DNA of 64,000 nt from Accumulibacter sp. (GCF_036625195.1 NZ_JAZKUG010000001.1:5130398-5194397), one strand, 5' to 3'; counted from the stretch's first letter, positions 16,986 through 26,647 are shown. A program made the numbers and translations. Notes: a model not told the origin generated them from the sequence alone.

Positions 16986-18335
16986 ATGGACAACGCTCCC
17001 AGCAATCCGTATCGACGGTACCGCCAGCGCACGCTCATCACTGGCGTCGCGGCGGCCCTCGTCCTCGTCCTCGTCGTCTTCGTGGCGCACGACAGCTATG
17101 ATGAGTTCCTCAGCACCACCTTCAACCTCGACGACCGCCGCGTCGACACCCTGATCACCCTGCTGGGCCTGCTCATCTTCATCGCCGTCCAACGCAGCGT
17201 CTCACGCGTGCTGTACAGCGATGTCAGCATGGGGATCGCCGAGGGACTCAAGGATGAACGCCAGCGCTGCCCGGCGAACAAGGTCTGTCAGCGCGTCGCA
17301 ATGCCCGAACTGCGGGAAATTCCGCGCTTCAACAAGGTGCTCGTCGGCCAGTTGCGCAGCGTCGTCGAGCAGACGGAGAAGGCTGCCTACGACGTCACCT
17401 CGCGGCTGCAGACGATCGACGAGGTGGTCACCGACCTCAACAGCTTCGTTGCCGAGGCCGCGGCAGAGTCGGCGGCGATGGCGCACGAGTCGGAAGCGGA
17501 GATCGGCGGCAATCGCCAACTGATCAACAAGCTCGAAGCCTTCATCGCCCAGCGCATCGAGGAAGCGGTCGAAGACCAGGCGCGCAGCGCCGAAGCCGTG
17601 CGCGAAGCCAAATCGCTGCAGACTCTGGTCGACCTGATCCGGCACATCGCCGGCCAGACCAACCTGCTGGCGCTGAATGCGGCGATCGAGGCTGCCCGTG
17701 CCGGTGAGGCCGGGCGCGGCTTCGCGGTCGTCGCCGACGAGGTGCGCAAGCTGTCACAGGAAACCGAAACCGCGGTCAAGAAGATCAACGACGGGATCAT
17801 CGCCGTCGCCGGCATCATCGAACGCCAGTTCAAGGACAAACTCGCTCATTCACATATCACCGAGGAGCGGGACAGCTTGGAACGCTTCGCCCAGCAGCTC
17901 TCCTCGCTCGGCACCAGCTATGAGAACCTGAGCGCCCGCGAGCGAGGCATTCTGGCGCGGATCACCGAGAGCAGCGGCAAGCTTGCCGCGATGTTCATGG
18001 ACACGCTCGCCAGCGTGCAGTTCCAGGACGTGACGCGACAACAGGTCGAACAGGTGATCGGCGGCATCGAACGTCTCGACACGCACGCGGATGCCCTCGC
18101 CGGCGTCCTCGAACGCGGCGCAGACGTGCGTCGCGAGGACGCCGTCGAGCCACTCGGCAAGCAGCTCGAGCAACAGTACTCCAGCTATGTCATGGATCAA
18201 CAGCGCGCTGCCCACACGCAGGCGATGGCACTACCGCGCAGCCGTCCGGCCCGCGAACCGGCAGCGCCACGTGGTGCCATGGCCAGCCCGAAACCCGCCA
18301 CCGTGACGAAGCCGTCCAACGTCGAGCTCTTCTGA
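16986..18335 (+). CDS. Methyl-accepting chemotaxis protein without a ligand domain
   Basis: Receptor-like protein of 449 residues. Two membrane helices (about 17-34 and 53-70) are separated by fewer than 20 residues, so there is no periplasmic sensor. A long cytoplasmic helix bundle follows, with the signalling tip QTNLLALNAAIEAARAGEAG then RGFAVVADEVRKL, the CheA/CheW contact site. The downstream segment (SHITEERDSLERFAQQ to the end) differs from the four large receptors in this operon. It may sense membrane or internal state, or act as a scaffold. Spacing to cheY is 9 bp. Confidence 0.9.
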   Translation: MDNAPSNPYRRYRQRTLITGVAAALVLVLVVFVAHDSYDEFLSTTFNLDDRRVDTLITLLGLLIFIAVQRSVSRVLYSDVSMGIAEGLKDERQRCPANKVCQRVAMPELREIPRFNKVLVGQLRSVVEQTEKAAYDVTSRLQTIDEVVTDLNSFVAEAAAESAAMAHESEAEIGGNRQLINKLEAFIAQRIEEAVEDQARSAEAVREAKSLQTLVDLIRHIAGQTNLLALNAAIEAARAGEAGRGFAVVADEVRKLSQETETAVKKINDGIIAVAGIIERQFKDKLAHSHITEERDSLERFAQQLSSLGTSYENLSARERGILARITESSGKLAAMFMDTLASVQFQDVTRQQVEQVIGGIERLDTHADALAGVLERGADVRREDAVEPLGKQLEQQYSSYVMDQQRAAHTQAMALPRSRPAREPAAPRGAMASPKPATVTKPSNVELF

Positions 18336-18366
18336 GCCGCCGCATCCAAGACTACGAGGAAAAACA

Positions 18367-18672
18367 GTGACCACTGCCGCAGCCAGCCGACTGGCCTTTC
18401 TCGACGACATGACGATCTACCAGGCGCAAGCGCAGAAGGACCAACTGCTCGCCGCACTGGCGGCGACCGCGAACCTCGAACTCGATCTCTCGGGAGTCGG
18501 CGAGATGGACAGCGCCGGCCTGCAACTGCTGCTGCTGCTCAAGCGCGAAGGCGTCCGGCAGGGCAAGCAAGTGACGATCAGCGGCCACAGCCCCCGCGTC
18601 CAGCAGATCCTCGACTTCTGCAACCTGGTCGGCGTCTTCGGTGACCCGATGGTCATCCCCGCCAACGCCTGA
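18367..18672 (+). CDS. STAS-domain protein
   Basis: Small cytoplasmic protein of 101 residues with an anti-sigma-factor-antagonist (SpoIIAA-like) STAS fold. The phosphorylatable Ser motif MDSAGLQLLLLLKREG is intact. The gene sits between a receptor and cheA, with AGGAA upstream of a GTG start. STAS proteins are usually switched by Ser phosphorylation. No Ser kinase of the RsbW type is visible nearby, so its partner is unknown; location suggests it modulates the chemotaxis complex. Confidence 0.88.
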   Translation: MTTAAASRLAFLDDMTIYQAQAQKDQLLAALAATANLELDLSGVGEMDSAGLQLLLLLKREGVRQGKQVTISGHSPRVQQILDFCNLVGVFGDPMVIPANA

Positions 18673-18705
18673 ACGCCCTGCGAACCGCCCTGATGAGGAA
18701 GCAGA

Positions 18706-20916
18706 ATGGATGAGCTGACCAGCACCTTCGTCAATGAAAGCCGCGACCAGTTGATCGCCATGGAAGACGGCCTGCTGCGGCTCGAGCAGAACCCTGACGA
18801 CGCCGACAACCTGAAGGCGATCTTCCGCGCCGCGCACACCATCAAGGGCGGCTCCGGCGTCGTCGAATGCCACTTCATCGAGGCCTTCACGCACAAGGTC
18901 GAGAACGTCCTCGACAAGCTGCGCAACGGCGAAATCCCGGTCAGCGGCGAGCTGTCGACCGTGATGCTCGAGTGCTGCGACCACATCGGCGCCCTGCTCG
19001 ACGTCCTCGCCGCCGGCCGGCCGCAACCCGACACCGAGGTGCAGGCACGTGGCGATGCGCTGTTGGCGACGCTGAGCGAACAGTTCCTCGGCGGCATGCG
19101 CGCGACCGATGTCAACGGCGCCCCGAACGACGAGCTGCCGGTCGAGCAGAGCAGCGATCTCGAATCGTCGGGCGGCGGGGTCGTCAATACCGACGCCTGG
19201 CACATCTCGATACGCTTCGGCCCCGGAGTGCTGCGAAACGGCATGGACCCGCTGTCGTTCCTGCAGTACCTGAGTTCGCTCGGCGAGATCATCGCCATCA
19301 CCACGCTGGCCGATGGCATGCCCGCGGCAACGGAAATGGACCCCGAGTGCTGCTATCTCGGCTTCGAGATCCACTTTCAGACACGTGCCTCGAAAGCACA
19401 GATCGAGCAGGTCTTCGAGTTCGTCCGCGATGACTGCGCGCTGCGCATCCTGCCGCCACACTCGAAGATCAGCGAGTACATCGAGCTGATCAACGCGCTC
19501 CCCGAAGACGCGATGCGCCTCGGCGAAATCCTGGTTCGCTCCGGCGCCCTGACGCAGGCCGAACTCGACGCCGGATTGTCACTGCAAGCGCGCAGCGCGA
19601 GCACGGCGGCCGCTGGCGACGCGCCACAGCAGATGCCGATCGGCGACATCCTCGTCGAGCAGAAGGTGGTACACCGCGAGCTCGTCGACGCCGCCGCCAG
19701 CCGGCAGAGCGTCGTCGCCGAAAAGAAGGCGGTCGAGGCGCGCATGGTGCGCATCCACGCCGACAAGCTCGACCAGTTGATCGATCTCGTCGGCGAGATG
19801 GTCATCGCCGGCGCCGGCGCCAACCTGCTCGCACAGCGCAGCGGCCAGTCCGATCTGATGGAATCGACCTCGATCCTCCTGCGACTGGTCGAGGACATCC
19901 GCGACTCGGCGCTGCAACTGCGCATGGTCCAGATCGGCGACACCTTCAACCGCTTCAACCGCGTCGTCCGCGACAGCTCGCGCGAGATGGGCAAGAGCAT
20001 CGACCTCGTCATCACCGGCGGCGAAACCGAACTCGACAAGTCGGTCGTCGAAAAACTCGGCGACCCACTGATGCATCTGGTGCGCAATGCCATCGACCAC
20101 GGCATCGAAGCGGCGGCGCTACGCGCCGAGCGCGGCAAACCCGAGAACGGCACGGTGCAGCTCAACGCCTATCACGACTCGGGAAGCATCGTCATCGAGG
20201 TCATCGACGACGGCGGCGGCCTGCCGCGCGACAAGATCCGCGCCAAGGCGATCGACAAGGGGCTGATCGACGCCGGCACGACACTCAGCGACCAGGAAAT
20301 CACCAACCTGATCTTCGAAGCCGGCTTCTCGACCGCCGACCAGGTGACCAACATCTCCGGCCGAGGCGTCGGCATGGACGTCGTCCGGCGCAACATCCAG
20401 TCCTTGCGCGGCAGTGTCGAGGTCGCCTCGATCGAGGGCGAAGGCTCGACCTTCACCATCCGCCTGCCGCTGACGCTGGCGATCATCGACGGCTTCCTGA
20501 CCGGCGTCGGCAGAGCTTCCTACGTCGTGCCGCTCGACTCGGTCGTCGAGTGCATCGAGCTCGCCAACGTTCCGGGCGAGCGCAACTATCTCAACCTGCG
20601 CGGCGAGGTGCTCCCCTTCGTCCGCCTGCGCGAACTGTTCGACATCGGCGGCGAAGTTCCCAGTCGTCAGAACGTGGTCATCGTCCAGTACGCCGGGCAC
20701 AAGGCCGGCCTCGTCGTCGACACCCTCCTCGGCGAATTCCAGACCGTGATCAAGCCGCTTGGCGCGCTCTTCAAGCACCTGCGCGGCATCGGCGGTTCGA
20801 CGATCCTGGGCACCGGCGAGGTCGCGCTGATCGTCGACGTGCCGGCGCTGGTCGAACGCGCCAGCGCTCGCGAGGGCCAGCGTCTGTTGCAGCGCTCACC
20901 AGCCGCGATCGCCTGA
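18706..20916 (+). CDS. cheA: Chemotaxis histidine kinase CheA
   Basis: Central kinase of the array, 736 residues. The Hpt domain carries phospho-His44 in RAAHTIKGGSGVVECHFIEA. A middle region of about 200 residues is unlike the usual P2. The dimerisation helices (KLDQLIDLVGEMVIAGAGAN) are followed by the ATPase domain with HLVRNAIDHGIE (N-box), DDGGGL and GRGVGMDVVRRNI. A CheW-like P5 domain closes the protein (YVVPLDSVVECIEL to LIVDVPALVE). It has no receiver domain. A ribosome-binding site GAGGAAG lies 9 bp upstream of the ATG. It follows the STAS gene and precedes the receptor cluster in the same operon. Confidence 0.96.
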   Translation: MDELTSTFVNESRDQLIAMEDGLLRLEQNPDDADNLKAIFRAAHTIKGGSGVVECHFIEAFTHKVENVLDKLRNGEIPVSGELSTVMLECCDHIGALLDVLAAGRPQPDTEVQARGDALLATLSEQFLGGMRATDVNGAPNDELPVEQSSDLESSGGGVVNTDAWHISIRFGPGVLRNGMDPLSFLQYLSSLGEIIAITTLADGMPAATEMDPECCYLGFEIHFQTRASKAQIEQVFEFVRDDCALRILPPHSKISEYIELINALPEDAMRLGEILVRSGALTQAELDAGLSLQARSASTAAAGDAPQQMPIGDILVEQKVVHRELVDAAASRQSVVAEKKAVEARMVRIHADKLDQLIDLVGEMVIAGAGANLLAQRSGQSDLMESTSILLRLVEDIRDSALQLRMVQIGDTFNRFNRVVRDSSREMGKSIDLVITGGETELDKSVVEKLGDPLMHLVRNAIDHGIEAAALRAERGKPENGTVQLNAYHDSGSIVIEVIDDGGGLPRDKIRAKAIDKGLIDAGTTLSDQEITNLIFEAGFSTADQVTNISGRGVGMDVVRRNIQSLRGSVEVASIEGEGSTFTIRLPLTLAIIDGFLTGVGRASYVVPLDSVVECIELANVPGERNYLNLRGEVLPFVRLRELFDIGGEVPSRQNVVIVQYAGHKAGLVVDTLLGEFQTVIKPLGALFKHLRGIGGSTILGTGEVALIVDVPALVERASAREGQRLLQRSPAAIA

Positions 20917-20928
20917 AGGGAGGCCGAC

Positions 20929-20994
20929 ATGACTACGCCTCGCGCCGACCGGCAGTTCGTCAAACCGATCGGTTCCCCACACCGGCCGCCCTGA
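20929..20994 (+). CDS. Possible 21-residue small ORF after cheA
   Basis: ATG with a strong GGGAGG 5 bp upstream, encoding MTTPRADRQFVKPIGSPHRP plus one proline before TGA. It lies 12 bp after cheA in the position where cheW often sits and starts with an MTxP pattern. It could be a leader peptide, a remnant of a lost gene or a translational filler. No homology can be claimed. Confidence 0.3.
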   Translation: MTTPRADRQFVKPIGSPHRPP

Positions 20995-21063
20995 AGCAAC
21001 GCCCACGCCACCCGGGCTGCACCATCCAGTCGTCCTTCGATCCATCCTCAGAGAGGTCTCACC

Positions 21064-23523
21064 ATGCTTTCCAATCTCAAGATCGGCATCCGCCTCAGCA
21101 TCGGCTTCGCCATCGCCCTGGTGCTGCTGGTCATCGTTGCCACCATCGGCGTCACCCGGGTCGGTGAACTGCAGAGCGAAATCACCGGACTGGTCAAGGA
21201 CAAGAACGTCAAGACCAAGCTCGGAAACGACGTCATCGATGCCATCAACGGGGTTGGCCGCTGGCACCGCAACATGTTGCTGCTGCGCAACGACGCAGCG
21301 ACGCGCAGTGAAATGGAGAAGGTCACCGAAGGAAGGAAGACGGTCACGGCACTCTTCGACGGGCTCGACAAGTTCAGCTACGGCGACAGGGGCAAGACCC
21401 TCCTCGATACCGCCAAGGACGGGCGCAAGGCTTACGTCGCCGCTTCCCTGAAAGTCGAGGAGATGATCAAGGCGCAGCAATGGGACGAGGCGATCAAGTA
21501 CTTCAACGACAGTTACCGCCCCGCTTTCGACGCCTATGTCAAATCCGTCAACAGCTTCCTCGACTACCAGACCGAACTGGCGGAGAAGGTCGGCGCCGAA
21601 GCGGAAAACCTGGCCGCATCGACCCGCACACTGATTCTCGGCCTCACTGCTGTCGCCGTGCTGGTCGGCAGCCTGCTCGCCTTCCTGATCACCCGCTCGA
21701 TCACCGGCCCAACCAGCAAGATGGTCGTCGCGACCGGCAAGATGGCGTCCGGCGACTTCGACTTCAAGCTCGACATCGACAGCCGGGACGAAATCGGCCA
21801 ACTGGCGAAAGGCGTGCACGCGGTCCAGGCTGGCGTGCAGCGGATGATCGCCGATGCCGACATGTTGGCCAAGGCCGCCGTCGACGGCAAGCTGGCGACG
21901 CGCGCCGACGCCACGAAGCATCAGGGCGACTTCCAGAAGGTGGTCAAGGGCGTCAACGACACCCTTGACGCCGTCATCAACCCGCTCAACGTCACCGCCC
22001 GCTATGTGGACGACATCGCGAAAGGGGTCATCCCGCCGGTCATCACCGACAGCTACAACGGCGACTTCAACCTCATCAAGACCAACCTCAACAACATGGT
22101 CCGGATGATGAGCGAGCTGCTCGCCCAGACCGAAATCATCATCCGCGCCGCCGCCGACGGCGAGCTCGGCAAGCGCGCCAACGCCGACCTTTTCGTCGGC
22201 GGCTGGAACCAACTCGTCAAGGGCGTCAACGACACCATCACCAACATCGTCACCCCGCTCAACGTCACCGCCAGCTACGTCGACCGCATCTCCAAGGGTG
22301 ACATCCCACCGAAGATCAGCGACAGCTATCGCGGCGACTACAACATCATCAAGCACAACCTCAATGCCTGCATCGACGCGGTCAATGCGCTGGTCGCCGA
22401 CGCCACCATGCTCTCCGCGGCGGCGGGTGCCGGCAGGCTCGCCACGCGCGCCGACGCGAGCCGCCATCAGGGCGATTTCCGCAAGGTCGTCGCCGGGGTC
22501 AACGACACCCTCGACAACGTCATCGGACCGATCAACGAGGTCCGCCGCATCATGGGAGCGATGGCCGAAGGTGACCTCACCCAGACCATCTCCTCCAGCT
22601 ACCAGGGCGACTTCGACGAGTTGAAGAACGCCATCAACCAGACTGTCGCCAAGTTCATCGAGACCATCGGCGAGGTGCGCTCCGCCGCAGACAACCTCTC
22701 GAACGCCTCCGGACAGGTGTCCGCCACCGCCCAGTCGCTGTCACAGTCGTCGAGCGAGCAAGCCGCCTCGGTCGAGGAAACGACCGCGAGCATGGAGCAG
22801 ATGAGCGCCTCGATCGTGCAGAACACCGAGAACGCCAGAGTCACCGACGGCATGGCCTCGAGTGCCGCCAAGCAGGCCGTCGAGGGCGGCGACGCCGTCG
22901 CCAGGACCGTCGAGGCGATGAAGAGCATTGCCGAGAAGATCGGCATCATCGACGACATCGCCTACCAGACCAACCTGCTGGCGCTCAACGCCGCCATCGA
23001 AGCGGCGCGCGCCGGCGAACACGGCAAGGGCTTCGCCGTCGTCGCCGCCGAAGTCCGCAAACTCGCCGAACGCTCGCAGGTCGCCGCGCAGGAAATCGGC
23101 AACGTCGCCAAGGACTCGGTCAAACTCGCCGAACGCGCCGGCTCCCTGCTGACCGAAATCGTCCCCTCGATCAAGAAGACTTCCGACCTCGTCCAGGAAA
23201 TCGCTTCCGCCTCGCAAGAGCAGTCCTCCGGCGTCGGACAGATCAACGGCGCCATGGGCCAGCTCAACCAGGCGACGCAGCAGAACGCATCGGCCTCCGA
23301 GGAACTCGCCGCCACCGCCGAGGAAATGGGCAGCCAGGCCGAGCAGTTGCAGCAGCTGATGACCTTCTTCCAACTCGCCGACAGCGGTCGGGCCGGGGCG
23401 GCGATCCGCAGGCCGGGGAATGCCACCGGTCGCCAACCGGTCGTCGTCGCTGCGCCGCGCGCCAAGGGGTCGGCACGCGTCGCCGCCGTCGCCGCCGCCG
23501 AACACGATTTCGAGCGATTCTGA
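21064..23523 (+). CDS. Methyl-accepting chemotaxis protein with four-helix sensor and tandem HAMP-like repeats (MCP 1)
   Basis: Receptor of 819 residues. TM1 (8-31), an all-helical periplasmic four-helix-bundle-type domain (about 32-188) and TM2 (189-211) are followed by HAMP. Three 91-residue repeat units marked by GxLATRADAxxHQGDFxKVV...GVNDTLD come next. The middle unit is divergent (GELGKRANADLFVGGWNQLV). The signalling domain has EETTASMEQMSASI and the tip QTNLLALNAAIEAARAGEHG. The carboxyl end EHDFERF is a short tail. The ATG has GAGAGGT upstream. The 3' 1.06 kb is almost identical to MCP 4. It lies between cheA and cheW. Confidence 0.93.
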   Translation: MLSNLKIGIRLSIGFAIALVLLVIVATIGVTRVGELQSEITGLVKDKNVKTKLGNDVIDAINGVGRWHRNMLLLRNDAATRSEMEKVTEGRKTVTALFDGLDKFSYGDRGKTLLDTAKDGRKAYVAASLKVEEMIKAQQWDEAIKYFNDSYRPAFDAYVKSVNSFLDYQTELAEKVGAEAENLAASTRTLILGLTAVAVLVGSLLAFLITRSITGPTSKMVVATGKMASGDFDFKLDIDSRDEIGQLAKGVHAVQAGVQRMIADADMLAKAAVDGKLATRADATKHQGDFQKVVKGVNDTLDAVINPLNVTARYVDDIAKGVIPPVITDSYNGDFNLIKTNLNNMVRMMSELLAQTEIIIRAAADGELGKRANADLFVGGWNQLVKGVNDTITNIVTPLNVTASYVDRISKGDIPPKISDSYRGDYNIIKHNLNACIDAVNALVADATMLSAAAGAGRLATRADASRHQGDFRKVVAGVNDTLDNVIGPINEVRRIMGAMAEGDLTQTISSSYQGDFDELKNAINQTVAKFIETIGEVRSAADNLSNASGQVSATAQSLSQSSSEQAASVEETTASMEQMSASIVQNTENARVTDGMASSAAKQAVEGGDAVARTVEAMKSIAEKIGIIDDIAYQTNLLALNAAIEAARAGEHGKGFAVVAAEVRKLAERSQVAAQEIGNVAKDSVKLAERAGSLLTEIVPSIKKTSDLVQEIASASQEQSSGVGQINGAMGQLNQATQQNASASEELAATAEEMGSQAEQLQQLMTFFQLADSGRAGAAIRRPGNATGRQPVVVAAPRAKGSARVAAVAAAEHDFERF
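22369..23431. repeat. 1.06-kb near-identical receptor segment, partner at 30682-31744
   Basis: Alignment to MCP 4 keeps a constant offset of 8313 bp from TGCATCGACGCGGTCAATG to AATGCCACCGGTC, with only scattered substitutions and no indels. It covers the last HAMP-like unit and the whole signalling domain. Confidence 0.9.
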
Positions 23524-23536
23524 CCAGGAGCCCGCG

Positions 23537-24133
23537 ATGACCCAGCTCACCCATGCCCGGCCCGCAGGCGGTGCCGCCAACCCGGTCGCCAGGCAGCAGG
23601 CAGCCGCCCTGCAGGCCAGGCAGGCGGCCGCCGACGCTCCCCAGCAATACCTCACCTTCCTGCTTGGCGGCGAGATGTTCGCCGTCGGCATCCTCAACGT
23701 CAAGGAGATCATCGAGTACGGCAACCTGACCGAGATTCCCATGATGCCGCCGTTCATTCGCGGCGTCATCAACCTGCGCGGGAGTGTCGTGCCGGTGATC
23801 GACCTCTCGGCACGTTTCGGACACGCCCAGAGTCAGGTCGGCAAGCGCACCTGCATCGTCATCGTCGAGGTCACGGAGAACGACCTGCGTCACGACATCG
23901 GCATCATGGTGGACGCGGTCTCGGAAGTGCTCGAGATCCCCGGCAGCGACATCGAACCGCCACCGTCGTTCGGGGCCAGGATCCGCGCCGACTTCATCTT
24001 CGGGATGGGCAATGTCGGCGGCAAGTTCGTCATCCTGCTCAACATCAACCGGGTATTGTCGGTCGAGGAAATCGCGCAGCTGACGGGCACGGAAGCCGTT
24101 GCCGACGCGACGGCGATGCCGACGCCAGGCTGA
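23537..24133 (+). CDS. cheW: Chemotaxis coupling protein CheW
   Basis: Adaptor linking receptors to CheA; 198 residues. The CheW fold is recognised by YLTFLLGGEMFAVGILNVKE, IPMMPPFIRGVINLRGSVVP, VIDLSARFG and IMVDAVSEVLEI. An Ala-rich amino-terminal extension of about 35 residues precedes it. The ATG at 23537 has CAGGAG 7 bp upstream; the frame extends further up into MCP 1 but only as a shadow. The first bases of this gene and its leader reappear at 31795-31830 in front of the PAS protein, evidence that the receptor end and cheW start were copied together. Confidence 0.95.
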   Translation: MTQLTHARPAGGAANPVARQQAAALQARQAAADAPQQYLTFLLGGEMFAVGILNVKEIIEYGNLTEIPMMPPFIRGVINLRGSVVPVIDLSARFGHAQSQVGKRTCIVIVEVTENDLRHDIGIMVDAVSEVLEIPGSDIEPPPSFGARIRADFIFGMGNVGGKFVILLNINRVLSVEEIAQLTGTEAVADATAMPTPG

Positions 24134-24191
24134 GCGACCATTTCCGGGCAAGCGCGGCCCGGCCATGCGCCTGACCGAGGGAGAAATGGCG

Positions 24192-26621
24192 ATGACTCTT
24201 TCCACGATGCCTGTCTGGCTGCGCCTGACCGTGGCCATCTGGCTGATGCTGGCGCTCGCGCTCGGCAGCCTGATCGCTTGGGAAACCAGGGTCAATCGCC
24301 AGACGATTCTCGAGCAGGCGGAGGATTTCTCGAACAGTATTCACGAGATGACGATGGCCGGCCTGACCGGAATGATGATCACCGGCACGGTGGGACAGCG
24401 CGAGGTCTTTCTCGACCAGATCAAGGAGCTGTCCGTCATCAAGGACCTGCAAGTGATCCGCAGCCAAGCGGTCATCAGCCAGTTCGGTGATGGCGGTCAG
24501 GCCATCCGCGTACTGGATGCGCTGGAGAGGGAGGCACTGACCCAGCGCAAGGAGATTCTGCGCATCGAGCGGGATACCGAGATTGGCCACTATCTGCGCG
24601 TTGTCCGGCCGACGCTGGCGTCCACGAACTATCTCGGCAAGGACTGCACCGGCTGCCACATCGCGGAAGTCGGGACACCTCTCGGGCTGGTCAGCATGAA
24701 GATCTCGCTGAACAAGGTCGACGCGGCCGTCAGCACGCTCATGTGGCAGGGGATCAGCACGGCGGCGCTGCTTTGCTTCCCGCTCATCGCCCTCTTCGCT
24801 TTCTTCATTCGCCGCTTTGTGCTGCGGGTTCTCGGCGGCGAACCCGCGCTGGCCACCGCGATCGCCAATCGCATCTCCCGGGGCGACATTTCCACCGCCA
24901 TCGTGGTACGTACGGGAGATACCAGCAGCCTGCTCTCGGCCATGAAGCGAATGTCCACCGCCATTCACACGCTGACTTCCGACACGATGAGCCTGGCCAG
25001 TGCCGCCGTCGCCGGCAAGCTGGCGACACGCGCCGACGCGACCCGCCACCAGGGCGACTTCCGCAAGGTCGTCGAGGGCGTCAATGACACGCTGGATGCC
25101 GTGATCAGTCCGCTCAACGTCGCTGCCACCACCGTCGACCGCATCGCCCGGGGCGACATTCCGGCAAAGATCAGCGACGCCTACAACGGTGACTTCAACA
25201 TCCTCAAGAACAACCTCAACACCTGCATCGACGCCATCAATGCGCTGGTCACCGACGCCGCACGCCTCGCCCGTGCCGCCGTGGACGGCAAGCTCGCCAC
25301 GCGCGCCGACGCCGCCAGGCACCAGGGCGACTTCCGGAAGATCGTCAGCGGCGTCAACGACACGCTCGACGCCGTGATCGGCCCACTCAACGTCGCCGCC
25401 GCCACCGTCGACCGCATCGCCCGCGGCGACATCCCGGCCAAGATCAGCGATCCCTACAACGGCGACTTCGACCTCCTCAAGAACAACCTCAACACCTGCA
25501 TCGACGCGGTCAACGCGCTCGTCGCCGACGCCGCCATGCTGGCAGACGCCGCCATGCAGGGCAGGCTTGCCACACGCGCCGATGCATCCCGGCACCAGGG
25601 CGACTTTCGGAAGATCGTCGCCGGCGTCAACGACACGCTCGACGAGGTCGTCGAGCCGATCGCGGAAGTCCGCCGCATCATGAGTGCGATCGCTGGCGGC
25701 GACCTGTCGCAGACGATCGTCACCGCTTACCGCGGCGACTTCGACGAGCTGAAATCCACCATCAACCAGACCATCGTCCGCCTGGTCGAGATCATCAATG
25801 AGGTCCGTACGGCCGCCGACAACCTCTCGAATGCCGCCGGCCAGGTCTCCGCCACCGCGCAGGCGCTGTCACAGTCGGCGAGCGAGCAGGCCGCCTCGGT
25901 CGAGGGGACGACTTCGTCAATGGCGCAGATGGCGGCTTCGATCTCCCGCAACACGGACAGCGCCCGGCTCACCGACGGCATGGCGGCGACTGCCGCGAGG
26001 CAGGCGGCCGACGGCGGCGAAGCCGTCGGCAGAACGGTCGACGACATGAAGCGCATCGCCGGCAAGATCGGCATCATCGACGACATCGCCTACCAGACCA
26101 ACCTGCTGGCACTCAATGCGGCCATCGAAGCCGCGCGCGCCGGCGAACACGGCAAGGGTTTCGCCGTCGTCGCCGCCGAAGTACGCAAGCTCGCCGAGCG
26201 TTCGCAGGTCGCCGCGCAGGAAATCAGCAACCTCGCCAGTTCGTCGGTCAGGCAGGCCGAACGCGCCGGCAATCTGCTCGGCGAGATGGTACCGACGATC
26301 GGCAAGACCTCCGAGCGGGTGCAGGAGATCGCCCGCGCATCCGCCGAACAATCCGCTGGCGTCGGCCAGATCGACGGCGCCATGCACCAGCTCAACCAGG
26401 CAACGCAGCAGAACGCCGCGGCCTCCGAGGAACTCGCCGCCACCGCCGAGGAACTCGGCGCGCAGGCCGCCCAACTCCAGCAGACGATGAACTTCTTCAC
26501 GCTGGCCGATGGCTCCCGCAGGAGGCAGAAGGTCGCGCATCCCGGCGCCGGAGGCAAGGCGAGGGCCGGCTCGCGACCAGCGTCGGCACGCGTCACCGGC
26601 GTCGCGCCTGAGAACCATTGA
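24192..26621 (+). CDS. Methyl-accepting chemotaxis protein with a periplasmic haem c motif (MCP 2)
   Basis: Receptor of about 809 residues. TM1 (about 8-30) is followed by a periplasmic domain of roughly 160 residues that contains NYLGKDCTGCHIAEVGTPLG. The CxxCH site is expected to bind c-type haem covalently, as in known haem-c chemoreceptors of DUF3365 or PAS-like fold. TM2 and HAMP follow, then three 91-residue ATRADA repeat units and a signalling domain with QTNLLALNAAIEAARAGEHG. The likely role is redox or gas (O2, NO) taxis; this is inference. The start at 24192 is preferred for its GAGGGAGAA spacing; 24186 and 24165 are alternatives. The cytoplasmic half is almost identical to MCP 3. 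Confidence 0.9.
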   Translation: MTLSTMPVWLRLTVAIWLMLALALGSLIAWETRVNRQTILEQAEDFSNSIHEMTMAGLTGMMITGTVGQREVFLDQIKELSVIKDLQVIRSQAVISQFGDGGQAIRVLDALEREALTQRKEILRIERDTEIGHYLRVVRPTLASTNYLGKDCTGCHIAEVGTPLGLVSMKISLNKVDAAVSTLMWQGISTAALLCFPLIALFAFFIRRFVLRVLGGEPALATAIANRISRGDISTAIVVRTGDTSSLLSAMKRMSTAIHTLTSDTMSLASAAVAGKLATRADATRHQGDFRKVVEGVNDTLDAVISPLNVAATTVDRIARGDIPAKISDAYNGDFNILKNNLNTCIDAINALVTDAARLARAAVDGKLATRADAARHQGDFRKIVSGVNDTLDAVIGPLNVAAATVDRIARGDIPAKISDPYNGDFDLLKNNLNTCIDAVNALVADAAMLADAAMQGRLATRADASRHQGDFRKIVAGVNDTLDEVVEPIAEVRRIMSAIAGGDLSQTIVTAYRGDFDELKSTINQTIVRLVEIINEVRTAADNLSNAAGQVSATAQALSQSASEQAASVEGTTSSMAQMAASISRNTDSARLTDGMAATAARQAADGGEAVGRTVDDMKRIAGKIGIIDDIAYQTNLLALNAAIEAARAGEHGKGFAVVAAEVRKLAERSQVAAQEISNLASSSVRQAERAGNLLGEMVPTIGKTSERVQEIARASAEQSAGVGQIDGAMHQLNQATQQNAAASEELAATAEELGAQAAQLQQTMNFFTLADGSRRRQKVAHPGAGGKARAGSRPASARVTGVAPENH
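24993..26508. repeat. 1.52-kb near-identical receptor segment, partner at 27449-28964
   Basis: Constant offset of 2456 bp to MCP 3 with no indels, from CTGGCCAGTGCCGCC to ACTTCTTCACGCTGGCC. The first roughly 600 bp show no difference I could find; later parts carry scattered, mostly silent changes. It covers all three 91-residue units and the signalling domain. Confidence 0.9.
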
Positions 26622-26647
26622 CGTCTGCCCACTTACAAGGTCGAAAC

